Assembly: GCF_001905465.1 (NCBI RefSeq)
Contig: NZ_LISX01000008.1
Location: 1-64,000 of the forward strand
Source: Kitasatospora sp. CB01950
GTDB lineage: Bacteria > Actinomycetota > Actinomycetes > Streptomycetales > Streptomycetaceae
Reading direction: 5' to 3'
DNA length: 64,000 nucleotides
In this document: positions 52,024 to 60,470 of the stretch, piece after piece
Layout: every line of letters begins with the position of its first letter
Position numbering within the stretch: position 1 is the first letter of the stretch
Program-made: the position numbers and the translations under genes
Notes under the pieces: generated by a model
What the model saw: only the letters and a program-made list of their open reading frames with translations
Databases searched by the model: none
What the model was told of the DNA's origin: nothing

Positions 52024-53250
52024 TCAGCCCAGCAGCGCGTCCACGAACGCCCCCGGCTCGAACGGCGCGAGGTCGTCCGCGCCTTCGCCGAGGCCGATCA
52101 GCTTGACGGGCACGCCGAGTTCGCGCTGCACCGAGATCACGATGCCGCCCTTCGCCGTGCCGTCCAGCTTGGTGAGCACGATGCCGGTGATGTCCACGAC
52201 CTCCGCGAACACCCGGGCCTGCACCAGGCCGTTCTGACCGGTGGTGGCGTCGAGGACGAGCAGCACCTCGTCCACCGGCCCGTGCTTCTCGACGACTCGC
52301 TTGACCTTGCCGAGCTCGTCCATCAGGCCGGTCTTGGTGTGCAGGCGGCCGGCGGTGTCCACCAGGACGGTGTCGACGCCGTCGGCGATGCCCTGCTTGA
52401 CGGCGTCGAACGCGACGGAGGCCGGGTCGCCGCCCTCGGGGCCGCGGACGGTGTGCGCGCCGACGCGCTCGCCCCAGGTCTGGAGCTGGTCGGCGGCTGC
52501 GGCACGGAAGGTGTCGGCGGCGCCGAGCACGACCTTGCGGCCGTCGGCGACCAGGACGCGGGCGAGCTTGCCGGTGGTGGTGGTCTTGCCGACGCCGTTG
52601 ACGCCGACCACCAGGACCACGGCGGGGCCGCCGCCGGCCTTGACGGAGTGGACGGTGCGGTCGAACTCGGGGCCGAGCAGCTTGACCAGCTCTTCGCGGA
52701 GCAGCCCGCGCAGTTCGTCGGGGGTGCGGGTGCCGAGCACCTTGACGCGGGTGCGCAGGTTGTCGACGAGCTCCTGGGTGGCGCCGACGCCGACGTCGGC
52801 GGTGAGCAGGATCTCCTCGATCTCCTCCCAGGTGTCCTCGTCGAGGCGGTCGCGGGAGAGCAGGGTCAGCAGGCCCTTGCCGAGCGTGGACTGCGAGCGG
52901 GAGAGCCGCGAGCGCAGTCGGACCAGGCGTCCGGCGGTGGGTTCGGGAACCTCGATCGCGGGGGCGGCTTCCGCCTCCTCGACCAGCACCTCTTCGGCGG
53001 GGGCCTCGGCCTCGGGCTCCTCGGCCACCGGCGCAGCCGGGGTCTCGGCGGCCGGCGGCGCGGTGGGCTCGGCCGCGCCTTCGGCGGGCTTGGCAGGCGC
53101 GCTCGGGCGGTCGGCCGTCGGCGGCGCGGTGATCGTCGGGGTCTGGGTCGGCTTGTTCAGCTCTTTGCGTCGTTTGCCGGAAACGACGAGTCCGGTGATC
53201 GCGCCGATGGCGATCACCGCGATGACAACGGCAAGGATCACGTATTCCAT
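52024..53250 (-). CDS. ftsY: SRP receptor FtsY
   Basis: A 408-aa GTPase. An N-terminal transmembrane helix (residues about 4-25, VILAVVIAVIAIGAITGLVV) replaces the amphipathic anchor, then an Ala/Pro/Glu-rich linker to about 105, and the NG domain with VVGVNGVGKTTTTGKLA, DTAGRLH and LTKLDGTAKGG. It binds Ffh at the membrane. The ATG at 53250 follows smc by 13 bp. Confidence 0.97.
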   Translation of the reverse strand: MEYVILAVVIAVIAIGAITGLVVSGKRRKELNKPTQTPTITAPPTADRPSAPAKPAEGAAEPTAPPAAETPAAPVAEEPEAEAPAEEVLVEEAEAAPAIEVPEPTAGRLVRLRSRLSRSQSTLGKGLLTLLSRDRLDEDTWEEIEEILLTADVGVGATQELVDNLRTRVKVLGTRTPDELRGLLREELVKLLGPEFDRTVHSVKAGGGPAVVLVVGVNGVGKTTTTGKLARVLVADGRKVVLGAADTFRAAAADQLQTWGERVGAHTVRGPEGGDPASVAFDAVKQGIADGVDTVLVDTAGRLHTKTGLMDELGKVKRVVEKHGPVDEVLLVLDATTGQNGLVQARVFAEVVDITGIVLTKLDGTAKGGIVISVQRELGVPVKLIGLGEGADDLAPFEPGAFVDALLG

Positions 53251-53263
53251 AACCCGTCCAGTA

Positions 53264-56200
53264 TCACTTAGCGCCTACGCCGGCCCGGGTTGCGCGGGCT
53301 CCAGCCTTTCCGTCCTGCCCTGCCGTGCCGTCCGGCATTCGCAGGCGCTGGCTGATCACCTGGGAGATGCCGTCGCCCTTCATGGTCACGCCGTACAGGG
53401 CGTCGGCGGATTCCATGGTGAGCTTCTGGTGGGTGATGACGATCAGTTGGGAACTCTCCCGCAGTTCTTCCATGATCGCGATCAACCGGCGCAGATTGGT
53501 TTCGTCGAGCGCGGCCTCGACCTCGTCCATGACGTAGAACGGGCTGGGCCGGGCCTTGAAGATCGCCACCAGCAGCGCCACGGCGGTCAGCGAGCGTTCG
53601 CCGCCGGAGAGCAGCGAGAGTCGCTTGACCTTCTTGCCGGGCGGCCGGGCCTCGACCTCGACGCCGGTGGTGAGCATGTTCTCGGGGTCGGTGAGGACGA
53701 GCCGGCCTTCGCCGCCGGGGAAGAGCCGGGCGAAGACGCCCTCGAACTGGGCGGCGGTGTCCTGGTAGGCGGCGGTGAACAGCTGCTCGACCCGGGCGTC
53801 GACGTCGCGGACGATGTCGAGCAGGTCGCGGCGGCTCTTGCGCAGGTCGTCGAGCTGTTCGCCGAGGAACTGGTGGCGGGCCTCCAGCGCGGCGAACTCC
53901 TCCAGCGCGAGCGGGTTGACCTTGCCGAGCTGCTGGTGGGCGCGTTCGGCGGCCTTGAGCCGCTTCTCCACCTCGGCCCGGACGTACGGACGCGGTGCCC
54001 CGGGCTCCTGGCCGCCCTGGCTGTCCTGCCCGTCCTGCCCGTCCCGCCCGTCCTCGGGCAGCGGGGCCGGAACGGGCCGGTCGGGGCCGTAGCCGGCGAG
54101 CAGTTCGGCGCCCTCGATGCCGAACTCCTCCAGCGCCTTGGCCTCCAGCTGTTCGATCCGGAGCCGTTTCTCCGCGCGCAGCACCTCGTCGCGGTGGCCG
54201 GCGTCGACCAGCCGGTCGAGTTCGGCCTGGAGTTCGCGGCCGTTCTCGCGGAACTGGCGGAGTTCGGTCTCGCGGGCGGCCCGGTCGGCTTCGACGCCGG
54301 CGCGTTCGGTCTCGGCGGTGGCGAGGGTCTCCTCGATCCGGCCGAGGAGTTGGCGGGCGGCGGTGGCGACGGCTCCGGCGACGGCGGCTTCGTGGCGGGC
54401 CCGGGCGCGGCGTTCGGCGGCGCGGGCCCGGGCTTCGCGTTCGGTGCGGGCGGCGCGGTCCAGCTGCTCGGCGCGGCCGGCCAGGCCGCGGACGCGTTCC
54501 TCGTGGGTGCGGACGGCGAGCCGGGCTTCCATCTCGGTCTGCCGGGCTGCGGTTCCGGCGGTGGCGAGCCGGTCGCGTTCGGTGCTGTCGGGTTCGTCCT
54601 CGCCGCGGTCGGCCGACTCCTCGGCGGTGGCGAGGCGTTCGGCGAGTTCCTCGGCGGCGGCGCGGGCCTCGGCGAGGCCGCTCTCGGCCTTGGCGGCGGC
54701 GGTGGCGGTGCGTTCGGCCTCACCGGCGGCGGCCCGCGCGGCGCCGCCCGAACGGCCGAGCGCTCCGGCGAGTTCGGCGCGCCGCTTCTCGCCCTGCCTG
54801 CGCAGCAAGGCCAACTGCTCCACCTCGGACGCGAGTTCGCTCCGGCGTTCGGCCGCCTCGGCGAGCCACTCGGTCGACTCCGCACAGCGCTCGTCGAGTT
54901 CCTCGATGCCGCGGGCGGCCTCCGCGACGGCGGCCCGAGTCTCCAACGCACTGGGGGCGCCGGCCGAGCCGCCGCTCGCGAAGGCGCGGGACAGCAGGTC
55001 GCCGTCCGTGGTGACGGCCGTCCACTGCGGGTGGCGGTCGATCAACTCCTGTGCCGCACCGAGGTGTTCCACCACCGCGACGGCCCGCAGCAGCCGCCGC
55101 GCGGCCCCGGCCATCGGCCCGTCGATCAACTCCCCCGCCCAGCACGCCCCTTCGGGCAGCCCGTCGCCGACTCCCGTGTCCGGCACGGCGATCAGCAGGG
55201 CCGCCCGCCCCTCGTCCTCGGCGCGCAGCCCGGCGAGTGCTTCGGCGGCGGTGGCGGCGTCCTCGACCGCGACGGCGTCCGCCGCGGCGCCCAGTCCGGC
55301 CGCGATCGCGAGTTCGAACCCGGGCTCGATGCGCAGCAGTTCGGCGGCGGGTCCGAGAACGCCGGGCCGCCCGAGCAGGGTGGCGCTGCCGTCCTTGCGG
55401 CGCAGGCCGAGGGCGAGGGCGTCGTGTCGGGCGGTGAGCGCGGCGCGTTCCTTCTCGGCTCCGGCGAGCGCGTCCCGGGCCGCGCCGGCGGCCCGTTCGG
55501 CGTCGGCCAGCGCGGCCCGGGCCAGCTCGTGGCGGCTCTCGGTGTCCTCGTCGCCGGCCTCGGTCAGCTCGTGCTGTTCGAGGAGTTCCCGGTACTCGGC
55601 CTCGGCGGCCTCGGCGCGCAGCAGCGCTTCGTCGCGGGCAATGGCGAGCCGTTCGGTCTCGGCTTCGGCGGCGGTGGCGCGGGAGCGGGCGGCGGCGGCC
55701 CGGCCCTGCAGTCGGGCCAGGCCTTCGCGGCGGTCGGCGATCGCCCGGGCGGCCGCCTTGAGCCGCAACTCCTCGGCGGTGAGGGCGCGTTCGAGTTCGG
55801 CGCGCTCCTCGACGGCTTCGGCGAGCGCGTACCGGGCCTCTTCCAGGGCGGCTTCGAGGGCGGCTTCCTCCTCGCGGACCCGGGCGGCTTCCCGTTCCAG
55901 GTCCTCGGGGTCGCGGCCGCGCCGTTCCTCCGGCTGCCCTGCGGTGGCGGCGGCCCGGATCCGGGCCTCGGCGAGTCCGACGGTACCGCGGGTGCGTTCG
56001 GCGAGCGCGGACAGCCGGTACCAGGTCTGCCGGGCGGCCTCCAGGGCGGGCCCGAGCTGTTCGACCTGGGCCTCCAGGACGGCTTCGCGCTGAACGGCGG
56101 CGGCGAGCTGCTGTTCGACGGTGGTGCGGCGCAGTTTCAGCGCCAGCTCGTCGGCGACTTCGGCCTCGACGGCCTTGCGCAGGGTGAGCAGGTCGTCGGC

Positions 56201-56890
56201 GAGCAGCCGCAGTCGGGCGTCGCGCAGTTCGGCCTGGATGCCGGCGGCCCGCCGGGCGATCTTCGCCTGCTGCCCCAACGGGCCGAGCTGGCGGCGCAGT
56301 TCGGCGACCAGGTCCTGGACGCGGTTCAGGTTGGCCTGCATCGCGTCGATCTTCCGCAGCGCCTTCTCCTTGCGCTTGCGGTGCTTGAGGACGCCGGCCG
56401 CCTCCTCGATGAAGGCGCGCCGCCCCATCGGGTCGGCGTGCAGCACGGAGTCGAGCCGGCCCTGTCCGACGATGACGTGCATCTCGCGGCCGATGCCGGA
56501 GTCGGAGAGCAGTTCCTGGATGTCGAGGAGCCGGCAGACGGTGCCGTTGAGCGCGTACTCGCTGCCGCCGCTGCGGAACATCGTCCGGGTGATGGTGACT
56601 TCGGTGTACTCGATGGGCAGCGCGCCGTCGGTGTTGTCGATGGTGAGGCTGACTTCGGCGCGGCCGAGCGGGGGTCGCCCGCTGGTGCCGGCGAAGATCA
56701 CGTCCTCCATCTTGCCGCCGCGCAGCGACTTCGCGCCCTGTTCGCCCATCACCCAGGACAGCGCGTCGACGACGTTGGACTTGCCGGAGCCGTTGGGGCC
56801 GACGACGCAGGTGATGCCGGGTTCGAAGCGCAGGGTGGTCGCCGAGGCGAAGGACTTGAACCCGCGCAGGGTGAGGCTCTTCAGGTGCAC
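53264..56890 (-). CDS. smc: Chromosome segregation protein SMC
   Basis: A 1208-aa protein. N-terminal ATPase half with Walker A VVGPNGSGKSNVVDAL at about 30-45, then coiled coils (to about 490 and 680-1000) around a hinge with VEDAATAAEALAGLRA, then the C-terminal ATPase half with signature LSLLSGGERSLTAVALL and Walker B YVMDEVEAALDETN. It condenses and segregates chromosomes into spores. The GTG at 56890 has GAGGAGGA upstream; upstream frame to 57055 is not conserved. Confidence 0.97.
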   Translation of the reverse strand: MHLKSLTLRGFKSFASATTLRFEPGITCVVGPNGSGKSNVVDALSWVMGEQGAKSLRGGKMEDVIFAGTSGRPPLGRAEVSLTIDNTDGALPIEYTEVTITRTMFRSGGSEYALNGTVCRLLDIQELLSDSGIGREMHVIVGQGRLDSVLHADPMGRRAFIEEAAGVLKHRKRKEKALRKIDAMQANLNRVQDLVAELRRQLGPLGQQAKIARRAAGIQAELRDARLRLLADDLLTLRKAVEAEVADELALKLRRTTVEQQLAAAVQREAVLEAQVEQLGPALEAARQTWYRLSALAERTRGTVGLAEARIRAAATAGQPEERRGRDPEDLEREAARVREEEAALEAALEEARYALAEAVEERAELERALTAEELRLKAAARAIADRREGLARLQGRAAAARSRATAAEAETERLAIARDEALLRAEAAEAEYRELLEQHELTEAGDEDTESRHELARAALADAERAAGAARDALAGAEKERAALTARHDALALGLRRKDGSATLLGRPGVLGPAAELLRIEPGFELAIAAGLGAAADAVAVEDAATAAEALAGLRAEDEGRAALLIAVPDTGVGDGLPEGACWAGELIDGPMAGAARRLLRAVAVVEHLGAAQELIDRHPQWTAVTTDGDLLSRAFASGGSAGAPSALETRAAVAEAARGIEELDERCAESTEWLAEAAERRSELASEVEQLALLRRQGEKRRAELAGALGRSGGAARAAAGEAERTATAAAKAESGLAEARAAAEELAERLATAEESADRGEDEPDSTERDRLATAGTAARQTEMEARLAVRTHEERVRGLAGRAEQLDRAARTEREARARAAERRARARHEAAVAGAVATAARQLLGRIEETLATAETERAGVEADRAARETELRQFRENGRELQAELDRLVDAGHRDEVLRAEKRLRIEQLEAKALEEFGIEGAELLAGYGPDRPVPAPLPEDGRDGQDGQDSQGGQEPGAPRPYVRAEVEKRLKAAERAHQQLGKVNPLALEEFAALEARHQFLGEQLDDLRKSRRDLLDIVRDVDARVEQLFTAAYQDTAAQFEGVFARLFPGGEGRLVLTDPENMLTTGVEVEARPPGKKVKRLSLLSGGERSLTAVALLVAIFKARPSPFYVMDEVEAALDETNLRRLIAIMEELRESSQLIVITHQKLTMESADALYGVTMKGDGISQVISQRLRMPDGTAGQDGKAGARATRAGVGAK

Positions 56891-57059
56891 CCGGCCGTCC
56901 TCCTCGCCCGCTGTCGCCGCCGCCGGCGCCGGGCCGTCCCGTCCGGGGCCCGTCGCTTGGCGACTGTATCCGGCGGGGCCGCCCGACTGCCCCCAGGTGG
57001 CGGTTTGGCCACGCCGTGAGCGGGGCAGGTTGGGACGAAAGAAGACCGCGCACACGACG

Positions 57060-57086
57060 AAGGGACGTCCGCCTCGGACGTCCCTT
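57060..57086 (-). terminator. Terminator after the small coiled-coil gene
   Basis: AAGGGACGTCC and GGACGTCCCTT pair perfectly (11 bp) around a 5-nt loop. Confidence 0.7.
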
Positions 57087-57172
57087 GCAGGCTGCCATCC
57101 CCTCAGTGGGGGACGCTCAGTGCGTCACAGCGTCGATCGTGAGGACCACGAGCGATCGGTTGACCGTTTCGA

Positions 57173-57376
57173 TCAGGTGAGGGCCGGCTCGCGCTGGTCC
57201 AGGTCGATGCTGTTGAGCAACGAATGCTCGTCGGCGACGGCGATCAGCGCGTCGTTCTCGGCCTGGAGTTTCGTGAGCTCGTTCTCCAGGTCCTGGACGC
57301 GCTGCTGAAGCCGCCGCATCTCGGAGAGCATTCGCGGGTCGGGGCCGCCGACGTACCCGAGAAGCGCCTTTGCCAT
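57173..57376 (-). CDS. Conserved small coiled-coil protein
   Basis: A 67-aa protein, MAKALLGYVGGPDPRMLSEM, then a heptad-rich helix MRRLQQRVQDLENELTKLQA, and a short acidic end. It is conserved among streptomycetes next to smc; function is unknown. The ATG at 57376 has GGAGGA upstream. It may be a regulator or chaperone subunit; there is no DNA-binding motif. Confidence 0.85.
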   Translation of the reverse strand: MAKALLGYVGGPDPRMLSEMRRLQQRVQDLENELTKLQAENDALIAVADEHSLLNSIDLDQREPALT

Positions 57377-57716
57377 GATGTGTGGTCCTCCACGCTGAGT
57401 GACCGAACCGTGTACGGTGTGGGTCTTGGGGGAAGGGATACGCACGCGCCTGCGCGCCGGACGTGCTGGCTGGGCACTACGGGACAGCCGCTGGTGAGTG
57501 GCATGCTCACACGGCGGAGCCTCGCCGGTAAACTCAGGCCTGTACGCGGGTTTCCAGCGTCTCACCAAAGACCGTACGGGTCAACACGATCACCGCACGC
57601 TACCGCGCCCCTGTCACCTGCATGGCGGGGTCTTCACGCCATCGGCCGGGGTAGTGGATCACTACGCCTGCGGAGTCAACCACGAGTCTGCCCGGTTGGC
57701 AACCGCATGACACCGG

Positions 57717-57750
57717 CAGTTGCCGGCGGCTCTCCTCCGACCGGCAACTG
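57717..57750 (-). terminator. Terminator after acylphosphatase gene
   Basis: CAGTTGCCGG (57717-57726) and CCGGCAACTG (57741-57750) pair perfectly, 8 bp past the stop. The 382-bp spacer 57377-57758 also has a GTGAG-n7-CTCAC dyad at 57494-57510 and CGGTT-ggc-AACCG at 57693-57705 but no gene. Confidence 0.65.
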
Positions 57751-57758
57751 CGGTGTGT

Positions 57759-58052
57759 TCATCGGATCGCGAAGCTCTCGTATCCGTCGCCCACGGCGCT
57801 CCAGATTTCCGTGACTCCGCTGACCCGACCTGGCGTTCCGGGCCCGCGCAGCGCGGCGAGCAGCCGCTCGCAGTCCGCGCGCGGCCCCTCGGCGACCACC
57901 TGGACGCGGCCGTCGCCGAGGTTGCTCGTATAGCCCGTCAGCCCGATCTCCAGGGCCCGCGCCCTGGTCCACCAGCGGAACCCCACCTGCTGGACGCGCC
58001 CACGCACCCAGATGGTGGCGCGGACGGAACGATGACTGTCGCGACCTTGCAT
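57759..58052 (-). CDS. Acylphosphatase
   Basis: A 97-aa protein with the acylphosphatase signature VRGRVQQVGFRWWTRARA (catalytic arginine) and GYTSNLGDGRVQVVAEG (catalytic asparagine). It hydrolyses carboxyl-phosphate bonds. The ATG at 58052 gives MQGRDSHRSVRATIWV; the ribosome binding site is weak. Confidence 0.92.
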   Translation of the reverse strand: MQGRDSHRSVRATIWVRGRVQQVGFRWWTRARALEIGLTGYTSNLGDGRVQVVAEGPRADCERLLAALRGPGTPGRVSGVTEIWSAVGDGYESFAIR

Positions 58053-58173
58053 GCGTCGACCATAGTCGGGCACTTCAGGGGCGTACGGAACGGGCTTCAC
58101 GCCCCTTCCACCGTGCCCCCTCATCGGCCCGCGCGCATCCACGGCATCGACATCGCCGCCGCCCCGCGCCGCC

Positions 58174-58974
58174 TCAGCGGTGCGGCTCGGCCAGCCGGTG
58201 CAGCGTCCAGCCGCGGCCGGCCGGATCCAGCGGGGCGGTGGCGGCGGTGAACAGTTCGGCGGCGCGGCGGTAGGAGAGTCGGGCCCGGCCGGTGAGCGGG
58301 CAGCGGTCGCGCTCCGGGGTGCCGGCCGGGGCCCGCCGGTCGGTGAGGAACAGCGGGCCGGCGCTGCGGCCGGCGATCAGCAGCGGCAGCAGCCGGGCGG
58401 CGCCGCCACGCCAGCGCAGCGGGCGTTCGCCGGCGGCCGGCCGGGTCTGCCGGTCGGCCGGGTCGAGCCGGTCGACGTCCAGCGCCAGCAGGCGTTCAAT
58501 GGGCGCGCCGGTCTCCCGCACCAGGTGCCAGAGCACCTTCTCGCGCAGCGGCGCCCGCAGGGCGAGCACGGCCCGCACCTGGGCGTCGGTGAGCGCGGGT
58601 TCGGGCGCGGCGGCGGGCAGCGGGCGCAGGCCCTCGGCGGGGTCGGCGGTCAGCCAGCCCCGCTCGCGCCAGTGCCGCAGGGCGGCCCGCAGCGCGGACA
58701 GTTCGCGGTTGGCGGTGCGCGCGCCGACCGCCTCGGCCCGGGCGGCGAACGCCTCGGCGACCCGCCGGGGCGCGTCCGGCCCGTCCAGCAGGGCGAGCGG
58801 CAGCACCGGCGGCGCGGCCCGCCGCCGCTCGGCGCCGACCGGCGGGGTGCGCCCGACCAGCAGCCAGGCCCAGGTGTGCAGGGCGATCCGGTAGACCCGC
58901 CGGGAGCCCGCCGAGAGCGGGGCCTCCGCCAGGTAGTGCTCGGCCGCGACGGCGAACTCCACAGGTGGTGCCAT
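58174..58974 (-). CDS. Degenerate tyrosine recombinase/integrase-like protein
   Basis: A 266-aa protein. Residues about 5-130 resemble the SAM-like core-binding domain of tyrosine recombinases (FAVAAEHYLAEAPLSAGSRR, TANRELSALRAALRHWRERG). The catalytic half is degraded: the box I R-x-S-E is replaced by TGAPIERLLAL, the H-x-x-R reads LHRLAEPHR at the very C-terminus, and no terminal tyrosine exists. It cannot be a normal integrase; it may be a domesticated DNA-binding protein. The ATG at 58974 was chosen; the ribosome binding site is unclear. No att sites found nearby. Confidence 0.65.
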   Translation of the reverse strand: MAPPVEFAVAAEHYLAEAPLSAGSRRVYRIALHTWAWLLVGRTPPVGAERRRAAPPVLPLALLDGPDAPRRVAEAFAARAEAVGARTANRELSALRAALRHWRERGWLTADPAEGLRPLPAAAPEPALTDAQVRAVLALRAPLREKVLWHLVRETGAPIERLLALDVDRLDPADRQTRPAAGERPLRWRGGAARLLPLLIAGRSAGPLFLTDRRAPAGTPERDRCPLTGRARLSYRRAAELFTAATAPLDPAGRGWTLHRLAEPHR

Positions 58975-58978
58975 ACCC

Positions 58979-59047
58979 GCAGTAAATCGCCGCGCCGATG
59001 CGGCGTCAACACCCCCTCCCACTGCGGTAAACAGCACGGTTTACTGC
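58979..59047. promoter_or_regulatory. Operator-like TTTACTGC/GCAGTAAA cluster
   Basis: GTAAAC-agcacg-GTTTAC (59027-59044) is an inverted repeat in the divergent promoter region; TTTACTGC recurs as its complement GCAGTAAA at 58979-58986. It may control the divergent recombinase-like and MFS genes. Confidence 0.45.
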
Positions 59048-59144
59048 GACACCGATCGTCCTCCGAAAAATTGATGCCACAACGCTCAAGTTTCTCTCCG
59101 GAAGTCCTTGCCGGACGCCGACGCGGCGGTGCAGTCTGCCGGTC

Positions 59145-60413
59145 ATGGTGCTGACCTCACGACGGCTCGCCGTCCTGCGCGGGCGGGAGTTCCGCCTCTT
59201 CTTCCTCGGCTATGCCGTCTCCCTGTTCGGGTCCTCGATGGCCTCGGTGGCGGTGGCCTTCGCGGTGCTCGACGGCGGGGGCGGCGGCTCCGGGCTGGGC
59301 GTGGTGATGACCGCGCGGATCCTGCCGATCGTGCTGCTGCTGGTGCTCGGCGGCGCGGCCGCGGACCGGCTGGGCCCGCGCCGGGTGATGCTCGGCTCGG
59401 ACGGGCTGCGCTGCGCGACCCAGACCGCGACGGCCCTGCTGCTGTTCACCGGGCACGGCGGGGTGTGGGCGCTGGCCGCGCTGATGGTGCTCTGGGGTCT
59501 GGCCGAGGCGGTGTTCATGCCGGCCCTGGACGCGTTGCTGCCGCGCCTCGTCCCGGCCGGTGAACTCTCCGACGCCAACGCCCTGTTGGGGATCGCCCGG
59601 AACGGCGTCGTGGTGGCCGGCCCGGCCCTCGCCGGTCTGCTGACCGCCGTCGCGGGCCCTGGCTGGGTGCTGCTGGTGGACGCCGCCTCGTACGCGGTCG
59701 GCGGCGCGGCGCTGGCCCTGCTCCGGCTGCCCACCGTCGCCCGGGACGCCGCCGACGAGCCCTCATTGCTATCCGAACTGCGGTCCGGCTGGGGTGAGTT
59801 CAGCTCCAGGCGGTGGCAGTGGGTGAGCGCGCTGCAGGGCTGCCTGTTCAACCTGCTGGTGTGGGCGCCGTTCCTGATCCTCGGCCCGGTGGTGGCGGAC
59901 GACCGGCTCGGCGGGGCGGGCGGCTGGGGCGTGGTGATGGGCGCGTACGGTGCGGGCGCGGTGCTCGGCGGGCTGCTGCTGCTCGGCCGCCGACCGGCCA
60001 GGCCGCTGCGGACTGCGATTGCCGTGACGGCGGGCTGGGCACTGCCCTCGGGTGCGCTGGCGCTGGGGTGGCCGCTGCCGCTGGTGGCGGTCGCGGCGGC
60101 CGGCGCGGGGGTGACCTCGATCGTCTGCGGCACCCTGCTCGCGACGTTGACGCAGCGTCATGTCCCCCCGGAGGCGCTGGGCCGGGTCAGCGCGTACGGG
60201 ACGCTCGGCGCGTTCGCGTTCGGCCCGGTCGGGCTGGCGCTGGCCGGGCCGATCGCCGACCGGGTGGGGGCGGGCTCGGTGCTCGGCTTCGGCGCGGTCT
60301 GGCAGCTGGTGTCCTGCGCGCTGACGCTGCTGGTGCTGGGCCGCCGCGAGCCCGCCGACCCGGCCGCCGTCGGAGCCGAGGCAGGCGAGGCCCCCTCCCC
60401 CGCCCGGGCATGA
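59145..60413 (+). CDS. MFS transporter, probable drug exporter
   Basis: A 422-aa protein with about twelve membrane helices. The MFS loop 2-3 motif (GGAAADRLGPRRVMLGSD) is at about residues 64-82, and the second half repeats it loosely (LAGPIADRVGAG). It belongs to the enterobactin-exporter/multidrug MFS type. The ATG at 59145 gives MVLTSRRLAVLRGREFRL; no strong ribosome binding site. The substrate is unknown. It is divergent from the degenerate recombinase gene. Confidence 0.9.
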   Translation: MVLTSRRLAVLRGREFRLFFLGYAVSLFGSSMASVAVAFAVLDGGGGGSGLGVVMTARILPIVLLLVLGGAAADRLGPRRVMLGSDGLRCATQTATALLLFTGHGGVWALAALMVLWGLAEAVFMPALDALLPRLVPAGELSDANALLGIARNGVVVAGPALAGLLTAVAGPGWVLLVDAASYAVGGAALALLRLPTVARDAADEPSLLSELRSGWGEFSSRRWQWVSALQGCLFNLLVWAPFLILGPVVADDRLGGAGGWGVVMGAYGAGAVLGGLLLLGRRPARPLRTAIAVTAGWALPSGALALGWPLPLVAVAAAGAGVTSIVCGTLLATLTQRHVPPEALGRVSAYGTLGAFAFGPVGLALAGPIADRVGAGSVLGFGAVWQLVSCALTLLVLGRREPADPAAVGAEAGEAPSPARA

Positions 60414-60417
60414 CAGC

Positions 60418-60448
60418 GGCCCCCGGTCCGCAGACGGGACCGGGGGCC
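60418..60448. terminator. Bidirectional terminator (MFS / TPM gene)
   Basis: GGCCCCCGGTCC (60418-60429) and GGACCGGGGGCC (60437-60448) pair perfectly around a 7-nt loop between convergent genes. Confidence 0.8.
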
Positions 60449-60470
60449 GGGGGCCGGGGAAGGTTCGACG

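Noticed and set aside
52241..57019. Open plus-strand frame of 1592 codons opposite ftsY and smc
   Set aside because: Antisense shadow of two strongly conserved genes in very GC-rich DNA; no family similarity.
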